Position numbers and translations under genes: made by a program
Source: DAIOXA01 sp050949165
GTDB taxonomy: Bacteria; Bacillota; Proteinivoracia; UBA4975
Assembly: GCA_050949165.1 (NCBI GenBank)
Contig: JBMNFF010000010.1
Span: 62,001-126,000, forward strand
Length of the DNA stretch: 64,000 nt
Direction: 5' to 3'
Part shown: positions 6,920 to 16,279 of the stretch, in pieces
How positions within the stretch are numbered: position 1 is the stretch's first letter
Layout of the letters: each line of letters begins with the position of its first letter
Notes under the pieces: model-generated
Databases searched by the model: none
What the model was told of the DNA's origin: nothing
What the model saw: only the letters and a program-made list of their open reading frames with translations

Positions 6920-8146
6920 CGAAGCGGCTTTTGCCCGGGGCGCGTTCATGGATTTGAACCAGACCCAGTACATGGCTATCGTCACTGTGTACAGGGCACA
7001 GGTAAAGTAGTAAGGCACGCTGTACGAAAACCTGGCCATGAGCCAGCCCCCGGCCAGGACGCTAAACGCCCGGGTAAAGGTGTCCATGGTGCTGATGAGG
7101 CTGCTCATTTCCACCCTGCGCTCCCGGGCCAACTCCATGGCAAAACTGGATTCCACAGGATTGGTCATGTTCATCAGGGCGGTGCGGATGAAATAGGCTC
7201 CCCCCACGCCGTAGAGGTTGTTGAGGTTGGCGATGAGGAGCAAAAAGGGTATGGAGCTTATGCGCAGCGTGACCACCGTGACAACCCTGCCCAGGCGGGC
7301 GACGATGAAGGGAACGATCAGGCCGCCGATGGCCGTGGCCACCTGCCCCACCGACATTATGACGCCGATTTCGCCGGAACTGGCCCCCAGCTTATTGCTC
7401 ATGAAGATGTTGAAGAGGGGAACGATGAGGCCGGCGCCGAAGCCAATCATAGCATGGCAGAGGAGGAGCCTGGCCAGGTTGCGCTGCCCCAATATTTCTC
7501 CGAAGCCCTGAAAGCCTTGGAGCCCCCGGGTAGCGGTAGCCCTGGGCTTGTCCCGGGCGATGAGGGCCAGGGGCAGGGCGGAAAGCATGGCCAGGACGCC
7601 GTAGAAAAGCAGGGTGCCGGCATAGCCCGCCCTCAGGTCGGGCCAGAGCATGGGCAGGTAACCGCTGAGGACGTTGCCGGCCATATTGGCGACCATCATC
7701 AGGGAGAAGTTTAGGCTAAAGAGGTTTTGCCTGATCTGGGGCGTGCTGTTCTCCACCAAAAAGGGAGGAACGCTGACGGTCTTAATTGCCTGGCCGATGC
7801 CGAGGAGCACGGCGCCAATGGCCAGCAGAAACGGCTGAGCCGTCAGGGCCTCTGTCAGGACGCCGGCAGCCAAAGTAGCGCTGCCCAAGAGCAGGACCCG
7901 GCGCACCCCCCAGCGGGAACAAATCAGCCCCACGGGGATGCAGACCAGGCCGGTTGCGAACATTTTGGCTGAGAGGATCATGCCGGCAAAATCTTCGCTG
8001 AAGCCCAATTCCAATATGTACAGATTGAGGATGACATTCAGCGCCCCAGTGGTGGACTGGATGAGAAAGGACGCCACAAAGAACAGGACCACCGACCTGT
8101 TCTCCAAACCGTAATACTCCCGCAATCCCCGTGCAGTAAAGGTCAT
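6908..8146 (-). CDS. major facilitator superfamily transporter
   Basis: 412 residues with about twelve hydrophobic segments and the MFS loop signature after helix 2 (GLICSRWGVRRVLLLGSA). A second, related loop in the C-terminal half reads FIVARLGRVVTVV. It is a secondary carrier in the cytoplasmic membrane; the substrate cannot be told from sequence. It is convergent with the lipoprotein/DUF1858 pair and is preceded by a terminator, so it is probably its own unit. A TATAAT hexamer occurs in its leader, but I see no convincing -35. Confidence 0.88.
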   Translation of the reverse strand: MTFTARGLREYYGLENRSVVLFFVASFLIQSTTGALNVILNLYILELGFSEDFAGMILSAKMFATGLVCIPVGLICSRWGVRRVLLLGSATLAAGVLTEALTAQPFLLAIGAVLLGIGQAIKTVSVPPFLVENSTPQIRQNLFSLNFSLMMVANMAGNVLSGYLPMLWPDLRAGYAGTLLFYGVLAMLSALPLALIARDKPRATATRGLQGFQGFGEILGQRNLARLLLCHAMIGFGAGLIVPLFNIFMSNKLGASSGEIGVIMSVGQVATAIGGLIVPFIVARLGRVVTVVTLRISSIPFLLLIANLNNLYGVGGAYFIRTALMNMTNPVESSFAMELARERRVEMSSLISTMDTFTRAFSVLAGGWLMARFSYSVPYYFTCALYTVTIAMYWVWFKSMNAPRAKAASEKE

Positions 8147-8205
8147 CTTGTCATTCTCTCCCAGGATATAATTAGCCTTCCGAAATATTATACTGCTTCC
8201 CGGGC

Positions 8206-8237
8206 AAAAAGGAAAGAGCGGCGCAAAGCCGCTCTTT
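8206..8237 (-). terminator. terminator after the glucodextranase-C-like gene
   Basis: A perfect 10-base stem, AAAGAGCGGC with GCCGCTCTTT (8213-8237), is followed on the minus strand by CCTTTTTG. It lies right after the stop of the upstream minus-strand gene. Confidence 0.8.
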
Positions 8238-8239
8238 CT

Positions 8240-9115
8240 TTATTTTCGATACATCCAGATGATCACAGCGGCGCCGGCGGCCACCAGGATAACGGCGGCG
8301 ATGATGAAAATCTTATAGAAGCCGGAACCGACTGTGCCGGGGCCCACGGGTTGCAGTTGGGCCAGCTTGCCCACATCCCATTTGAGCTGGGAGCTTTGGG
8401 AATCCCCGGCGGCGAGGATGTCATAGAGGTTGGGGTTAAACTGGGCCTCGGTGCCGCCTCCCCCCGTCCAGGGACCTCCCTCTTCAGTTATTTCCCGGTA
8501 CTGATCGGGGCCATAGGCATCCTGAAGGCCTACCAGCACATAGTACTTCCACTGAGGCAGGGCGGGGCCCAGGAGATTGTGACTGATTTCCGCCACAATG
8601 CTCTTCCCCTCCACAAAGATATCAAATCCTTCTACCTGGTCCTGCCAAATTCCCGCCTGGGGATCGTCGGGATCGTCATCCTGCCAATGAATCAGGTATC
8701 CCCCCTTCCAGTCCCGGATGCGCAGGTTGACCTGCCAGGGTTTATGGAACTGAACCCTGGCTCCGGGCCGGAAGGTCTCGGCACTGCCATTGGCGCCGGA
8801 GGCGATGTACAAGTCGATGCGGTGGAAGTTAAAGCCGGCGCCCCCCCAAGGCTGGTGCAAATTGGGGGCCTGGGCAAATTCAAACTCAAACCTGGTGGCA
8901 TCTTCGGTATTGGACACGGTAAAACCCACCAGGTCCAGCATTTGCGGTAGCTCCGGCGGGAAAGAGCTGTGTTGGGGATAGGTATAATTACCGGGCCCAA
9001 AGGAGTCCCCCATGGGGTCTTCCATGTGGAAGACTGCCTCCCCGGCGGGCTCAGCCAGGGCCACCCCCGCCATCATGATCAACGCCAGCAGCAGCAAGCT
9101 CGCTTTTCTCATCAT
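8240..9115 (-). CDS. secreted glucodextranase C-terminal-like protein, membrane anchored
   Basis: 291 residues. A signal peptide (about 1-21, ending ALAEPA) and a single C-terminal membrane helix (about 264-286, followed by MYRK) place the body outside the cell. The body has DDPMGD-type openings, VGFTVSNTEDATRFEFEFA, IDLYIASG and QWKYYVLVGLQDAYGPDQYR, which match the carbohydrate-binding-like module found at the C-terminus of glucodextranase and of surface glycoside hydrolases and pullulanases. Here it stands alone with no catalytic domain, so it may bind surface polysaccharide or act as a scaffold. Confidence 0.75.
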   Translation of the reverse strand: MMRKASLLLLALIMMAGVALAEPAGEAVFHMEDPMGDSFGPGNYTYPQHSSFPPELPQMLDLVGFTVSNTEDATRFEFEFAQAPNLHQPWGGAGFNFHRIDLYIASGANGSAETFRPGARVQFHKPWQVNLRIRDWKGGYLIHWQDDDPDDPQAGIWQDQVEGFDIFVEGKSIVAEISHNLLGPALPQWKYYVLVGLQDAYGPDQYREITEEGGPWTGGGGTEAQFNPNLYDILAAGDSQSSQLKWDVGKLAQLQPVGPGTVGSGFYKIFIIAAVILVAAGAAVIIWMYRK

Positions 9116-9215
9116 TTAATCCCATCCTCGGCCATTTTGTACAAGATATATGAGTTAAATCGCTAGGTCATACTTAAAAATTCAACGGGACGGGGAATTT
9201 CCCCTGCTTCGGCAG

Positions 9216-9253
9216 AAAAATATACCCCGGGCAGCGGCCTTAACTGCCCGGGG
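9216..9253 (-). terminator. terminator after lonB-like gene
   Basis: A 10-base stem CCCCGGGCAG/CTGCCCGGGG is followed on the minus strand by TATATTTTT. Confidence 0.8.
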
Positions 9254-9317
9254 TCAGCACAGGGGGCTAATGAGAAGATGTCATTAACCGTTTTCATTTT
9301 CCCCCCGGCGCCTAAAT

Positions 9318-11717
9318 TTATGCATCGGCTTCGGCATTCTTTAACTGCGCTTTGCCATAGGCGTCCAATCTTGCCTGAACCCGGCCGAAGATGCTGTGCT
9401 CGGGGTATTCTCCCCGGTTATCGGCCTGACCGGCGGGCACACCGGTTAGAATTTCCAGGCCCTGCTCCACGCTGTCCATGGCATAGACGTGGAAGCGGCC
9501 CTGGCTGACAGCCTCCAGGACTTCGTCATTGAGCATCAAGTCGGAGACATTGCGGCGGGGGATGATTACCCCCTGGGTCCCGGTAAGCCCCTGAAGGGCG
9601 CAGGTTTCAAACCAGCCCTCCACCTTCTCGTTGATGCCGCCCACCGGCTGGATTTCCCCCTTCTGGTTGACGGAACCGGTGACGGCGATGCCCTGGCTGA
9701 GGGGAAGGTCGGCCAGGCTGGAGAGCAGGGCAAAGAGTTCTGCTCCCGAGGCGCTGTCCCCTTCCACTCCGCCGTAGAGTTGCTCGAAGGTAATGCTGGC
9801 CGAGAGGGCCAGGGGGCGACGCTGGGCAAAGCGCTGGCCCAGATAGCCCGAGAGGGTCAGCACCCCCTTGCTGTGGATGCGGCCGCTGAGCTCAATTTCC
9901 CGCTCGATATTGATGATGCCGCCCCGGCCGGCGAAGGTGTTGGCGGTGATGCGCACCGGCACACCGAACTGGTAGTCCCCGGAGCTGAGGACCGAGAGGC
10001 CGTTGATCTGCCCCACCGCCTCGCCCCGGGTTGAGACCAGGAGCTTGCCTTCGGAGAGCAGGCGCTCCCGATATTCCTGCCAGCGGTTGGAGCGATGAAT
10101 CTTTTCGGCGATGGCCTTGTTGACATGGGTTCTGGCCACTACGGCGGCGTTGTCCAAACCGGCCCAGACATCGGCCTCGTAGAGCAACTCCCTCAACTCA
10201 TTAAAGTGGGTACTGAGGCGATCCTGGTTGGCGGCCAGGCGGGAACTGTATTCCACCACCCGGGCCACGGCATCCCGGTGAAAGTGGCGGAGCCCCTCCC
10301 CCTTGGCCTGCTGGGCGGCGAATCGTGCTATCTGCATCTCGCTCTCACCGTTGCGCTCCATATCGTCATTGAAATCCACCTTGACCTTAAAGAGCTTCTT
10401 AAAATCCTCATCATAATGGTAGAGGAGCTGGTAGAGCCGGGGGTTGCCGATGAGCACCACCTTGGTGGTCAGGGGCACCGGCTCCGGCCTCAGAGTGGAC
10501 AGGGCCAGGCTGGAATACTGGTCGGCCAGGCTCTCCACCAGGATTTCCCGGGTCTTGAGGACCCGCTTCAGGGCTTGCCAGGCCAGGGGATTGGCCAGGA
10601 GGTCGGTGGCATGAAGGATGAGATAGCCGCCGTTGGCCCGGTGAAAGGCCCCGGCCCGAATCTTGGTAAAGTCGGTGCTGAAACTGCCCAATTCATTCTG
10701 GTACTCCACACGGCCCAACAGGTTGTACCAGGTGGGGTTGGTCTCATATATTACCGGCGCCCCCTGGCCCTCGCTATTGTCCACCAGGAGGTTGACTTTG
10801 TACTTAAGGGTATCCCGGCGGCGGGCCGCCAGGAGCAGGGCGGGCAGCTGCTCCTCTCCCTCCTGGGCCTTAAAATCATCCAGATGTTCCAGGACGTCGT
10901 TCTTATAGGCCTCCAGGTATTCGCCCACCTGGGGGTGGTCCCCATATTTCTGGCGCAACTCCTCGATGAGATGGCCCACCGCGGACAGACCGATACTGTG
11001 ATCCAGCTCGCGGATTCGCGCCCGCAACTTGCGCTCGGCCTGGCTGATCCGGCGCATAATATCCGCCGCCTCCACCCGAAGCTCCTGGGAGCGCGTCTCA
11101 ATATCCCGCTGCACCGAAGCGTCCAATCCCGAATAGTCGTCCTGGGCCACCTCCCGGCCGTCGACGATGGGAACCGTCAGAAATCCCGAGTTGGTAATCT
11201 TGAGGGCAAATCCCCGCTCTTTGGCCTTCAGGGTCAGCTCCTCCAGCAGGGCGGTGCGCACCTGCTGAAAGTCCTGGATTATCCTGGCCTTTTGCCGCTC
11301 GTACTCCTCGCCGTCAAAGGATTTGGGGATACCCTCCCGGAGGGCGGCCTCCAAATCCTCAATGTCCCGGCGAAAGACCCGTCCCTTCCCCCCGGGCAAG
11401 ACCAGGACCCGGGGCTGGCTGGGATTGCTGAAATTATAGACATAGCACCAGTCGGGAGGGACCGGCTGCCGGGCCGCTTTCTCCTTAACGGCCCGCAGGG
11501 CATAGGTGGTGCGGCCGGTGCCCGGCTGGCCCACGATAAAGATATTGTAGCCGGGACAGTTGGTGCCCAGGCCGAAATTCATGGCCCCCACCGCCCGGGA
11601 CTGCCCCACTATGCCCTCAAGTCCATCCAGTTCTGCCGTCGTCTCGAAGGGAAACAGGGCCGGGTCGCAGGTGCGCCGCAGCTCTTCCCTTTGAAGCAAA
11701 AACTCACTTCTCGTCAA
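9318..11717 (-). CDS. Lon-family ATP-dependent protease (AAA_32 type)
   Basis: 799 residues. The Walker A motif is GQPGTGRT (63-70), with Arg in place of the usual Lys, as is common in this branch. A long middle region with coiled-coil character separates the ATPase parts. The C-terminal Lon protease domain has GDSASGAE (catalytic Ser about 655) and NEKVEGW (catalytic Lys about 698), spaced 43 residues apart as in classical Lon. These proteases degrade unfolded or regulatory proteins; specific targets of this branch are largely unknown. It follows the bacillithiol genes and the Nudix gene with 22 bases between, so it may be the last gene of that transcript. Confidence 0.9.
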   Translation of the reverse strand: MTRSEFLLQREELRRTCDPALFPFETTAELDGLEGIVGQSRAVGAMNFGLGTNCPGYNIFIVGQPGTGRTTYALRAVKEKAARQPVPPDWCYVYNFSNPSQPRVLVLPGGKGRVFRRDIEDLEAALREGIPKSFDGEEYERQKARIIQDFQQVRTALLEELTLKAKERGFALKITNSGFLTVPIVDGREVAQDDYSGLDASVQRDIETRSQELRVEAADIMRRISQAERKLRARIRELDHSIGLSAVGHLIEELRQKYGDHPQVGEYLEAYKNDVLEHLDDFKAQEGEEQLPALLLAARRRDTLKYKVNLLVDNSEGQGAPVIYETNPTWYNLLGRVEYQNELGSFSTDFTKIRAGAFHRANGGYLILHATDLLANPLAWQALKRVLKTREILVESLADQYSSLALSTLRPEPVPLTTKVVLIGNPRLYQLLYHYDEDFKKLFKVKVDFNDDMERNGESEMQIARFAAQQAKGEGLRHFHRDAVARVVEYSSRLAANQDRLSTHFNELRELLYEADVWAGLDNAAVVARTHVNKAIAEKIHRSNRWQEYRERLLSEGKLLVSTRGEAVGQINGLSVLSSGDYQFGVPVRITANTFAGRGGIINIEREIELSGRIHSKGVLTLSGYLGQRFAQRRPLALSASITFEQLYGGVEGDSASGAELFALLSSLADLPLSQGIAVTGSVNQKGEIQPVGGINEKVEGWFETCALQGLTGTQGVIIPRRNVSDLMLNDEVLEAVSQGRFHVYAMDSVEQGLEILTGVPAGQADNRGEYPEHSIFGRVQARLDAYGKAQLKNAEADA

Positions 11718-11739
11718 TTCTACACCCCCTGGCCAGGGC

Positions 11740-12231
11740 CTAAATTCTCAGGCCTCTGCCCCCGTTAGTTAAAGATATGTTGTATCTTACCAGAAATTCT
11801 CCCCGGTATTCAAATCTTCCCTGGAGGGGAACGCCCCGGATTATGAGGGGCAGGATCAGGGGGATGTTGTGGACAACTTCCTCCCCTCCCCTCACCAGGA
11901 AAGCCGGCTCCAGCCAGGCCAATTCTCCTTCCTGTCCCGGGGCAACCGGAGCAAGGGGATGCCGACTGGTGAAGAGGTGCAGCCGCCAGGCATTATCGGC
12001 ATCCTCCAAGTCGATGCAGTCTACGCTGCCCAGGGCCAGGACCCTGTCCAGGGTCAAACCCGTCTCTTCCCGAACCTCCCGGCGGCAGGCCGCTTCCGGG
12101 GTCTCACCGACCAGGAGCTTGCCACCCGGGGCATTCCATTGACCCCGGTGAGGCTCCCGCTGCCGGCGCTGCATCAGGCAGCGCCCTTGGCGATCGAAGA
12201 TAAAGCAGAGGCTGGTCTCAATCGGCTTCAT
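11740..12231 (-). CDS. Nudix hydrolase
   Basis: 163 residues. The Nudix box is complete: Gly, five residues, Glu, seven residues, then REVREETGL, within GGKLLVGETPEAACRR. The family cleaves nucleoside diphosphates linked to other groups; candidates are oxidised dNTPs or nucleotide sugars. The start ATG overlaps the bshA stop, so it is translated in the same operon as the bacillithiol genes, which makes a role in oxidative damage repair plausible but not proven. Confidence 0.88.
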   Translation of the reverse strand: MKPIETSLCFIFDRQGRCLMQRRQREPHRGQWNAPGGKLLVGETPEAACRREVREETGLTLDRVLALGSVDCIDLEDADNAWRLHLFTSRHPLAPVAPGQEGELAWLEPAFLVRGGEEVVHNIPLILPLIIRGVPLQGRFEYRGEFLVRYNISLTNGGRGLRI

Positions 12232-13325
12232 CTCCTCACCTGCCTGTAAATCTCTTCGTACCGTTCCACCCAGCGCTCCTGGTCAAAGCCCTGGGCTGCA
12301 GTCCGGGCGCTCTGCCGCCAGCGGGGAAGCTGGGACAATATCTGCAGCCCGGCCTCGGCCATGGCCTTCACGTCCCCCACCGGCGCCAGGAGGCCGCCTT
12401 GCGAGCCCACCACCTCGGGCAGGCCCCCGGTATTGCTGCCCACCACCGGCACGCCGCAGGCCATGGCCTCCAGGGCCACCAGGCCGAAGCTCTCCTTCTC
12501 GGAAGGGAGCAGCAGCAGATCGCAGGCCGAGAGCAGGGGGACGATTTCCTGTTGCTGCCCCAGGAATTTCACATCCTCCGCCACCCCCAATTCCCGGGCC
12601 CGCTGCTGGGCCAGACAGCGCTGGGGGCCATCCCCCACCATCAGCAAGACCGCCGGCCGCCGGCGGCGCACCCGGGCAAAGATCTCCACCACATCCTGCA
12701 GGCGCTTGACGGGGCGGAAGTTGGAAATGTGGATGAGCACCGCCTGGTCGGGTTCGGCGTAGTGGGCGCGTGGGCTTTGCTGGTGACGGCGGAAGCGGTT
12801 AAGGTCGACAAAATTGTAGACGGTATGTACGGGTATTTTGAGGCCAAACCGCTCCCTGCTCTCCTGGGCCAGGGCCCGGGAGACGGCGGTGACGACATCG
12901 CTGGCCTCAATGGCGTAGCGGGTCACTTCCAGAAAACCCGGCTCGCTGCCCACCAGGGTGATATCGGTGCCATGCAAGGTGGTCACCACCCCCACCCTGC
13001 CCGCTATTTGCCGCGCCAGGACGGCAACCAGAGAATGGGGCACAGCATAATGGGCATGGATAATGTCCAGGCCATGCTCCTCGATGACCTGAACCACCCG
13101 CCCCGTCAGGGCCAGGCACCAGGGAGGATAGGCAAAGAGGGGATAGCTGGGAACCGTCACCTGGTGAAAGAGGATTTCGCTGGAGAACCCTCCCTCCAGG
13201 CGCACCGGCAGCATGTGGTTGATAAAGTGCACCTCATGGCCCCGCTGGGCCATGGCCCGGCCCAATTCTGTGGCGACGACGCCGCTGCCCCCGTACGTGG
13301 GATAACAGAGGACTCCGATCTTCAT
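12228..13325 (-). CDS. bshA: N-acetyl-alpha-D-glucosaminyl L-malate synthase BshA
   Basis: 365 residues, a GT4-family glycosyltransferase. The N-terminus MKIGVLCYPTYGGSGVVATEL and the HFINHMLPVRL stretch are diagnostic of BshA. The C-terminal half has the nucleotide-sugar-binding LLLPSEKESFGLVALEAMAC. BshA joins UDP-GlcNAc and L-malate in the first step of bacillithiol synthesis. It lies 10 bases downstream of bshB1 and its stop overlaps the Nudix start. Confidence 0.94.
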   Translation of the reverse strand: MKIGVLCYPTYGGSGVVATELGRAMAQRGHEVHFINHMLPVRLEGGFSSEILFHQVTVPSYPLFAYPPWCLALTGRVVQVIEEHGLDIIHAHYAVPHSLVAVLARQIAGRVGVVTTLHGTDITLVGSEPGFLEVTRYAIEASDVVTAVSRALAQESRERFGLKIPVHTVYNFVDLNRFRRHQQSPRAHYAEPDQAVLIHISNFRPVKRLQDVVEIFARVRRRRPAVLLMVGDGPQRCLAQQRARELGVAEDVKFLGQQQEIVPLLSACDLLLLPSEKESFGLVALEAMACGVPVVGSNTGGLPEVVGSQGGLLAPVGDVKAMAEAGLQILSQLPRWRQSARTAAQGFDQERWVERYEEIYRQVRR

Positions 13326-13335
13326 GGTACCACCC

Positions 13336-14028
13336 TCATACCTGGCTCAAATCCGCCACCGCCAGGCGGCCGGGGCTGACCAGGGCCTCGGCATAGGTGC
13401 AGCCGATCTCCCGCCCCCAGCTCCGGAAGCGCAGGCTGTACTCCTCAAAGAACTGCTCCCGATTGAGGCGGGTGGGCCGGGCGCCGCCCTGCCGGGGGGC
13501 AAACTGACTGGCATGGGCCTGCACCGCCGCCAGCTTTACCTGCCAATACTCATCGATATTGACCAGGAAGGAGGGCTCGCTGGTCTGGCCCAAAAAGTAA
13601 TAGAAAATCCGCCGGGGCCGGTGACGTTCTCCCGATACGGGGTATTTATGCAGTCCTGCCAGGTGGCTGGCCTTGGTGACTATGGAGCTGGCCGCCACGT
13701 GGTCGGGATGGTGGTCCTGCCACCAAGGAGCCAGGACGATGTCGGGCTGGACCTGGCGAATTAACTGGGCGGTGGCCAGCAGGGCCTCCCGGTTGGGCTC
13801 CAGGAAGGCGTCGGGCAGGCCCAGATTGTGCCGGGCCTTAGCCCCCAGGATGGCCGCCGCCTCCCGCCCCTCCTCCAGGCGCTGCTCCGGGGTGCCATTG
13901 CTGCCCATCTCCCCGGCGGTCAAGTCGCAGATTTCCACCTCATGGCCCAGGGCGGCATGGCGGGCTACAATTCCCCCCACAGACAACTCCACATCGTCGG
14001 GATGAGCGCCAAAGACTAATATCTTCAT
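13336..14028 (-). CDS. bshB1: GlcNAc-malate deacetylase BshB1
   Basis: 230 residues of the LmbE/PIG-L fold. GAHPDDVE (residues 7-14) supplies zinc ligands and the catalytic Asp, and WQDHHPDHVAAS supplies the third zinc ligand region. It removes the acetyl group from GlcNAc-malate, the second step of bacillithiol synthesis. LmbE-type enzymes also include unrelated deacetylases, but the position between bshC and bshA and the GEMGSNGTPEQR motif make BshB1 the natural call. Confidence 0.93.
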   Translation of the reverse strand: MKILVFGAHPDDVELSVGGIVARHAALGHEVEICDLTAGEMGSNGTPEQRLEEGREAAAILGAKARHNLGLPDAFLEPNREALLATAQLIRQVQPDIVLAPWWQDHHPDHVAASSIVTKASHLAGLHKYPVSGERHRPRRIFYYFLGQTSEPSFLVNIDEYWQVKLAAVQAHASQFAPRQGGARPTRLNREQFFEEYSLRFRSWGREIGCTYAEALVSPGRLAVADLSQV

Positions 14029-14040
14029 ATTTCTCAGCTC

Positions 14041-15528
14041 CTACAAGTATATTCTCAGGTCTTGAGCCAGGGGCTGCTCCATGATGGCAGCCACCAGGGC
14101 GGGACCGTACTTATTGATGTACCAGAAGACATTGTGCAGGCGCTGCTGCTCTTGGCCCTGGGGTGAAAGGGCAGTCATCAGCCGCTGGCCATGCCGGAGC
14201 AGTTCCTCATGCTTGCGGCCATGGGCGGCCATTGCCCGGGCCTCCAACCAGTCCACCTGCTCCAGGACCTTGTCCAGGTTCTTGGCGCTCAACTGGGTCA
14301 GCTGGGAATCTATCCCCGCCAGCCCCGGGCCCAGGCGGGCGTATTCTTCCCGGATCCTTTCCCGCAGCTGGGCAAAGGCCTGGGGGATTCCCCAGGAATC
14401 GGCCTGGCGCAGGGCCTCCTCCAGCCAACGCTCCAGGTCCCGGTCGGGTTCCAGCCCATATCTTTCCAGAAGGCGGGCTATGGGCGGTTCCAGGAGCCAG
14501 CCACCCATTCTCGGCAGCACCGGCGGCTGTTCCAGGCCAAAGTGGGCAAAGACCGGCCGCAATTGTTCCAGGTAGGCCAGTTCCCCCGGCCCCCCGATGA
14601 TGGCCAGCACCGGTAGCACCAATTCCTGGACCAGGGGGCGCAGCACCACATTGGGGCTCAGGCGCCAGGGCTCCTTCCGGGCGATGCGCCGGAGCTCCTG
14701 TAGGGGCAGGGAAATGCTTCTGTTGCGATCGACGAAGACATCGCCCTGCCGGAGCAAAGCCAGGCGCCTCCCCCCATCGATGAGGAAGAGGTGGCTGTGC
14801 TGGCGGGGCACATCCAGGCCCGGTCGACGGCCCCTGGCGGCCATGGCCGCCGCTGCTTCTTCCAGCAGCCTGTGTATCTCTTCCCCCTCCTCTATTGCCC
14901 GGGAAAACACCGGCCGGGCGGCCTGGCGCACCGGCAGGCCGCAGGAGTCCAGGAGGACGAGGCCATATTGGCCAAAGAGCCTGGAGAGCAGGCTGCCGCA
15001 CCAGTCAGAAAAGCTGCCCCGGGCTGCATCTCTGACCAGAGCCAGGACCTGGGGAGTGAACTCTGTCTCGGGCAGAATTACCTCCAGCTCCTGAAGCACC
15101 GATTCAACTGCAGTCCGGGTAAGGGGAATCTCCGCCGCCGGGGTGAGCTTATAGTCCCCGGGAAAGACCAGTTCCTTCCCCGTCCCGGCAGGGAAGAAGG
15201 CAGAACGCACTTCCAAAAAGTCATGATCCTCGCTGGCCAGCCAAAACACCGGCACCACCTCGGTCCCCAGCTCCCGACTGAGCCGGCGGGCCAGGATGAC
15301 GGCGCTGGCCGCCTTATAGATGGTATACAGGGGCCCCGTGAGCAGACCGGCTTGCTGTCCAGTGACAACTGCCGGCGCGCCTTGGCCCAGGCACTCTATG
15401 GCCTGTATAACCTGGGGGGGGCACCCCCAGGCGAGGTTTTTCTCCTTCAGCCAGGGCCAAAGGTCCGGCGCCGGCGGCTGCCCCTTTTGCAGGTGCTCTT
15501 GGCGCCGGACCCAGTCTAGCTTCTTCAT
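14041..15528 (-). CDS. bshC: putative cysteine ligase BshC
   Basis: 495 residues, slightly shorter than the usual roughly 540. VVTGQQAGLLTGPLYTIYKA, WLASEDHDFLEV and the later ERIREEY coiled-coil region match BshC, the proposed cysteine-adding enzyme of bacillithiol synthesis. It is the first gene of the bshC-bshB1-bshA-nudix run, with 12 bases to bshB1. All three dedicated bacillithiol genes are adjacent here, whereas in Bacillus they are dispersed. Confidence 0.93.
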   Translation of the reverse strand: MKKLDWVRRQEHLQKGQPPAPDLWPWLKEKNLAWGCPPQVIQAIECLGQGAPAVVTGQQAGLLTGPLYTIYKAASAVILARRLSRELGTEVVPVFWLASEDHDFLEVRSAFFPAGTGKELVFPGDYKLTPAAEIPLTRTAVESVLQELEVILPETEFTPQVLALVRDAARGSFSDWCGSLLSRLFGQYGLVLLDSCGLPVRQAARPVFSRAIEEGEEIHRLLEEAAAAMAARGRRPGLDVPRQHSHLFLIDGGRRLALLRQGDVFVDRNRSISLPLQELRRIARKEPWRLSPNVVLRPLVQELVLPVLAIIGGPGELAYLEQLRPVFAHFGLEQPPVLPRMGGWLLEPPIARLLERYGLEPDRDLERWLEEALRQADSWGIPQAFAQLRERIREEYARLGPGLAGIDSQLTQLSAKNLDKVLEQVDWLEARAMAAHGRKHEELLRHGQRLMTALSPQGQEQQRLHNVFWYINKYGPALVAAIMEQPLAQDLRIYL

Positions 15529-15591
15529 CTGACCAACTCCCTCTCAGACACCGTATCTTCATTATTTCGCCAAACCAGGCCCTCATACCTG

Positions 15592-15619
15592 CAAACAAAG
15601 AGCCGGGGCCCTCCCCGGC
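15592..15619 (-). terminator. weak terminator after the LuxR-type gene
   Basis: Stem GCCGGGG/CCCCGGC (15602-15619), followed on the minus strand by TCTTTGTTT. The T-run is interrupted, so the call is modest. Confidence 0.45.
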
Positions 15620-15625
15620 ATCTGT

Positions 15626-16225
15626 TCACTTCTGCTTTTGAATTGCCCACAAAACCAACTGAGTTCTGCTGTCCACCCTTACCTTCCTCAACATGTTGCT
15701 GATGTGATTCCTGACCGTCTTGGGGCTGATAAAGAGAGCCCTGGCAATGTAATCATCCCTCAATCCCTGCAAGAGCATGTGGAGAACTTCCTTTTCCTTC
15801 TCAGTAAAGATGACATTATCCAGCTCTATATGCAGGTTTGAATAGAGGCCTATCAGCAGTTGGCACAGCAACTCTGCGTACCTTTCACCCTGTCCCCATA
15901 GGCGCAATTCCAGGCTTTCGCTGCCGGCATTGAGGATGGCGCACATGGGATCTTTGCTGAGGGCGTCGGGAAGGGAATAGGGCAGGTTGATGAAAATCAA
16001 CGCGAAACTCCGGGGGGGCAGCCCGGCCAGTTGAGCGGCAGTCACCAGGGGACCGTAGATGATGATTGCATCTACATCCCTGCTCTGCCACAACTCCTGC
16101 AAACGCGAATTGCTCAACCTGTTTTCGAAATGAGCTTCCACGCAACAACTGCGCTCCAGGGTGGGGATCAGCTGGGGGTGGGCATCAATTACAGAATGTG
16201 GTGTTGCTAAAATAAGTTTGCCCAC
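15626..16225 (-). CDS. LuxR-type transcriptional regulator with degenerate receiver-like domain
   Basis: 199 residues from a GTG at 16225 with GGGGTGA five bases upstream. An ATG at 16264 gives a 13-residue Arg-rich extension but no ribosome binding site. The C-terminus is a LuxR helix-turn-helix: FTEKEKEVLHMLLQG, then DDYIARALFISPKTVRNHISNML. The N-terminal half (KLILATPH, DVDAIIIYGP, ALIFINLP) has the strand spacing of a response-regulator receiver domain but lacks the phosphorylated Asp after the third strand. It probably responds to something other than phosphorylation, or to protein contact. It lies 54 bases after a Cys-rich hypothetical gene and may be co-transcribed with it. Confidence 0.82.
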   Translation of the reverse strand: MGKLILATPHSVIDAHPQLIPTLERSCCVEAHFENRLSNSRLQELWQSRDVDAIIIYGPLVTAAQLAGLPPRSFALIFINLPYSLPDALSKDPMCAILNAGSESLELRLWGQGERYAELLCQLLIGLYSNLHIELDNVIFTEKEKEVLHMLLQGLRDDYIARALFISPKTVRNHISNMLRKVRVDSRTQLVLWAIQKQK

Positions 16226-16279
16226 ATTTTTCACCCCGTTGCATGCAAATTGGCGGCGCCGCATCGGCGCCGCGGATTA

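Noticed and set aside
10095..11768. 557-codon plus-strand open frame opposite the Lon-like gene
   Set aside because: Antisense shadow; composition mirrors the reverse complement of the protease gene.
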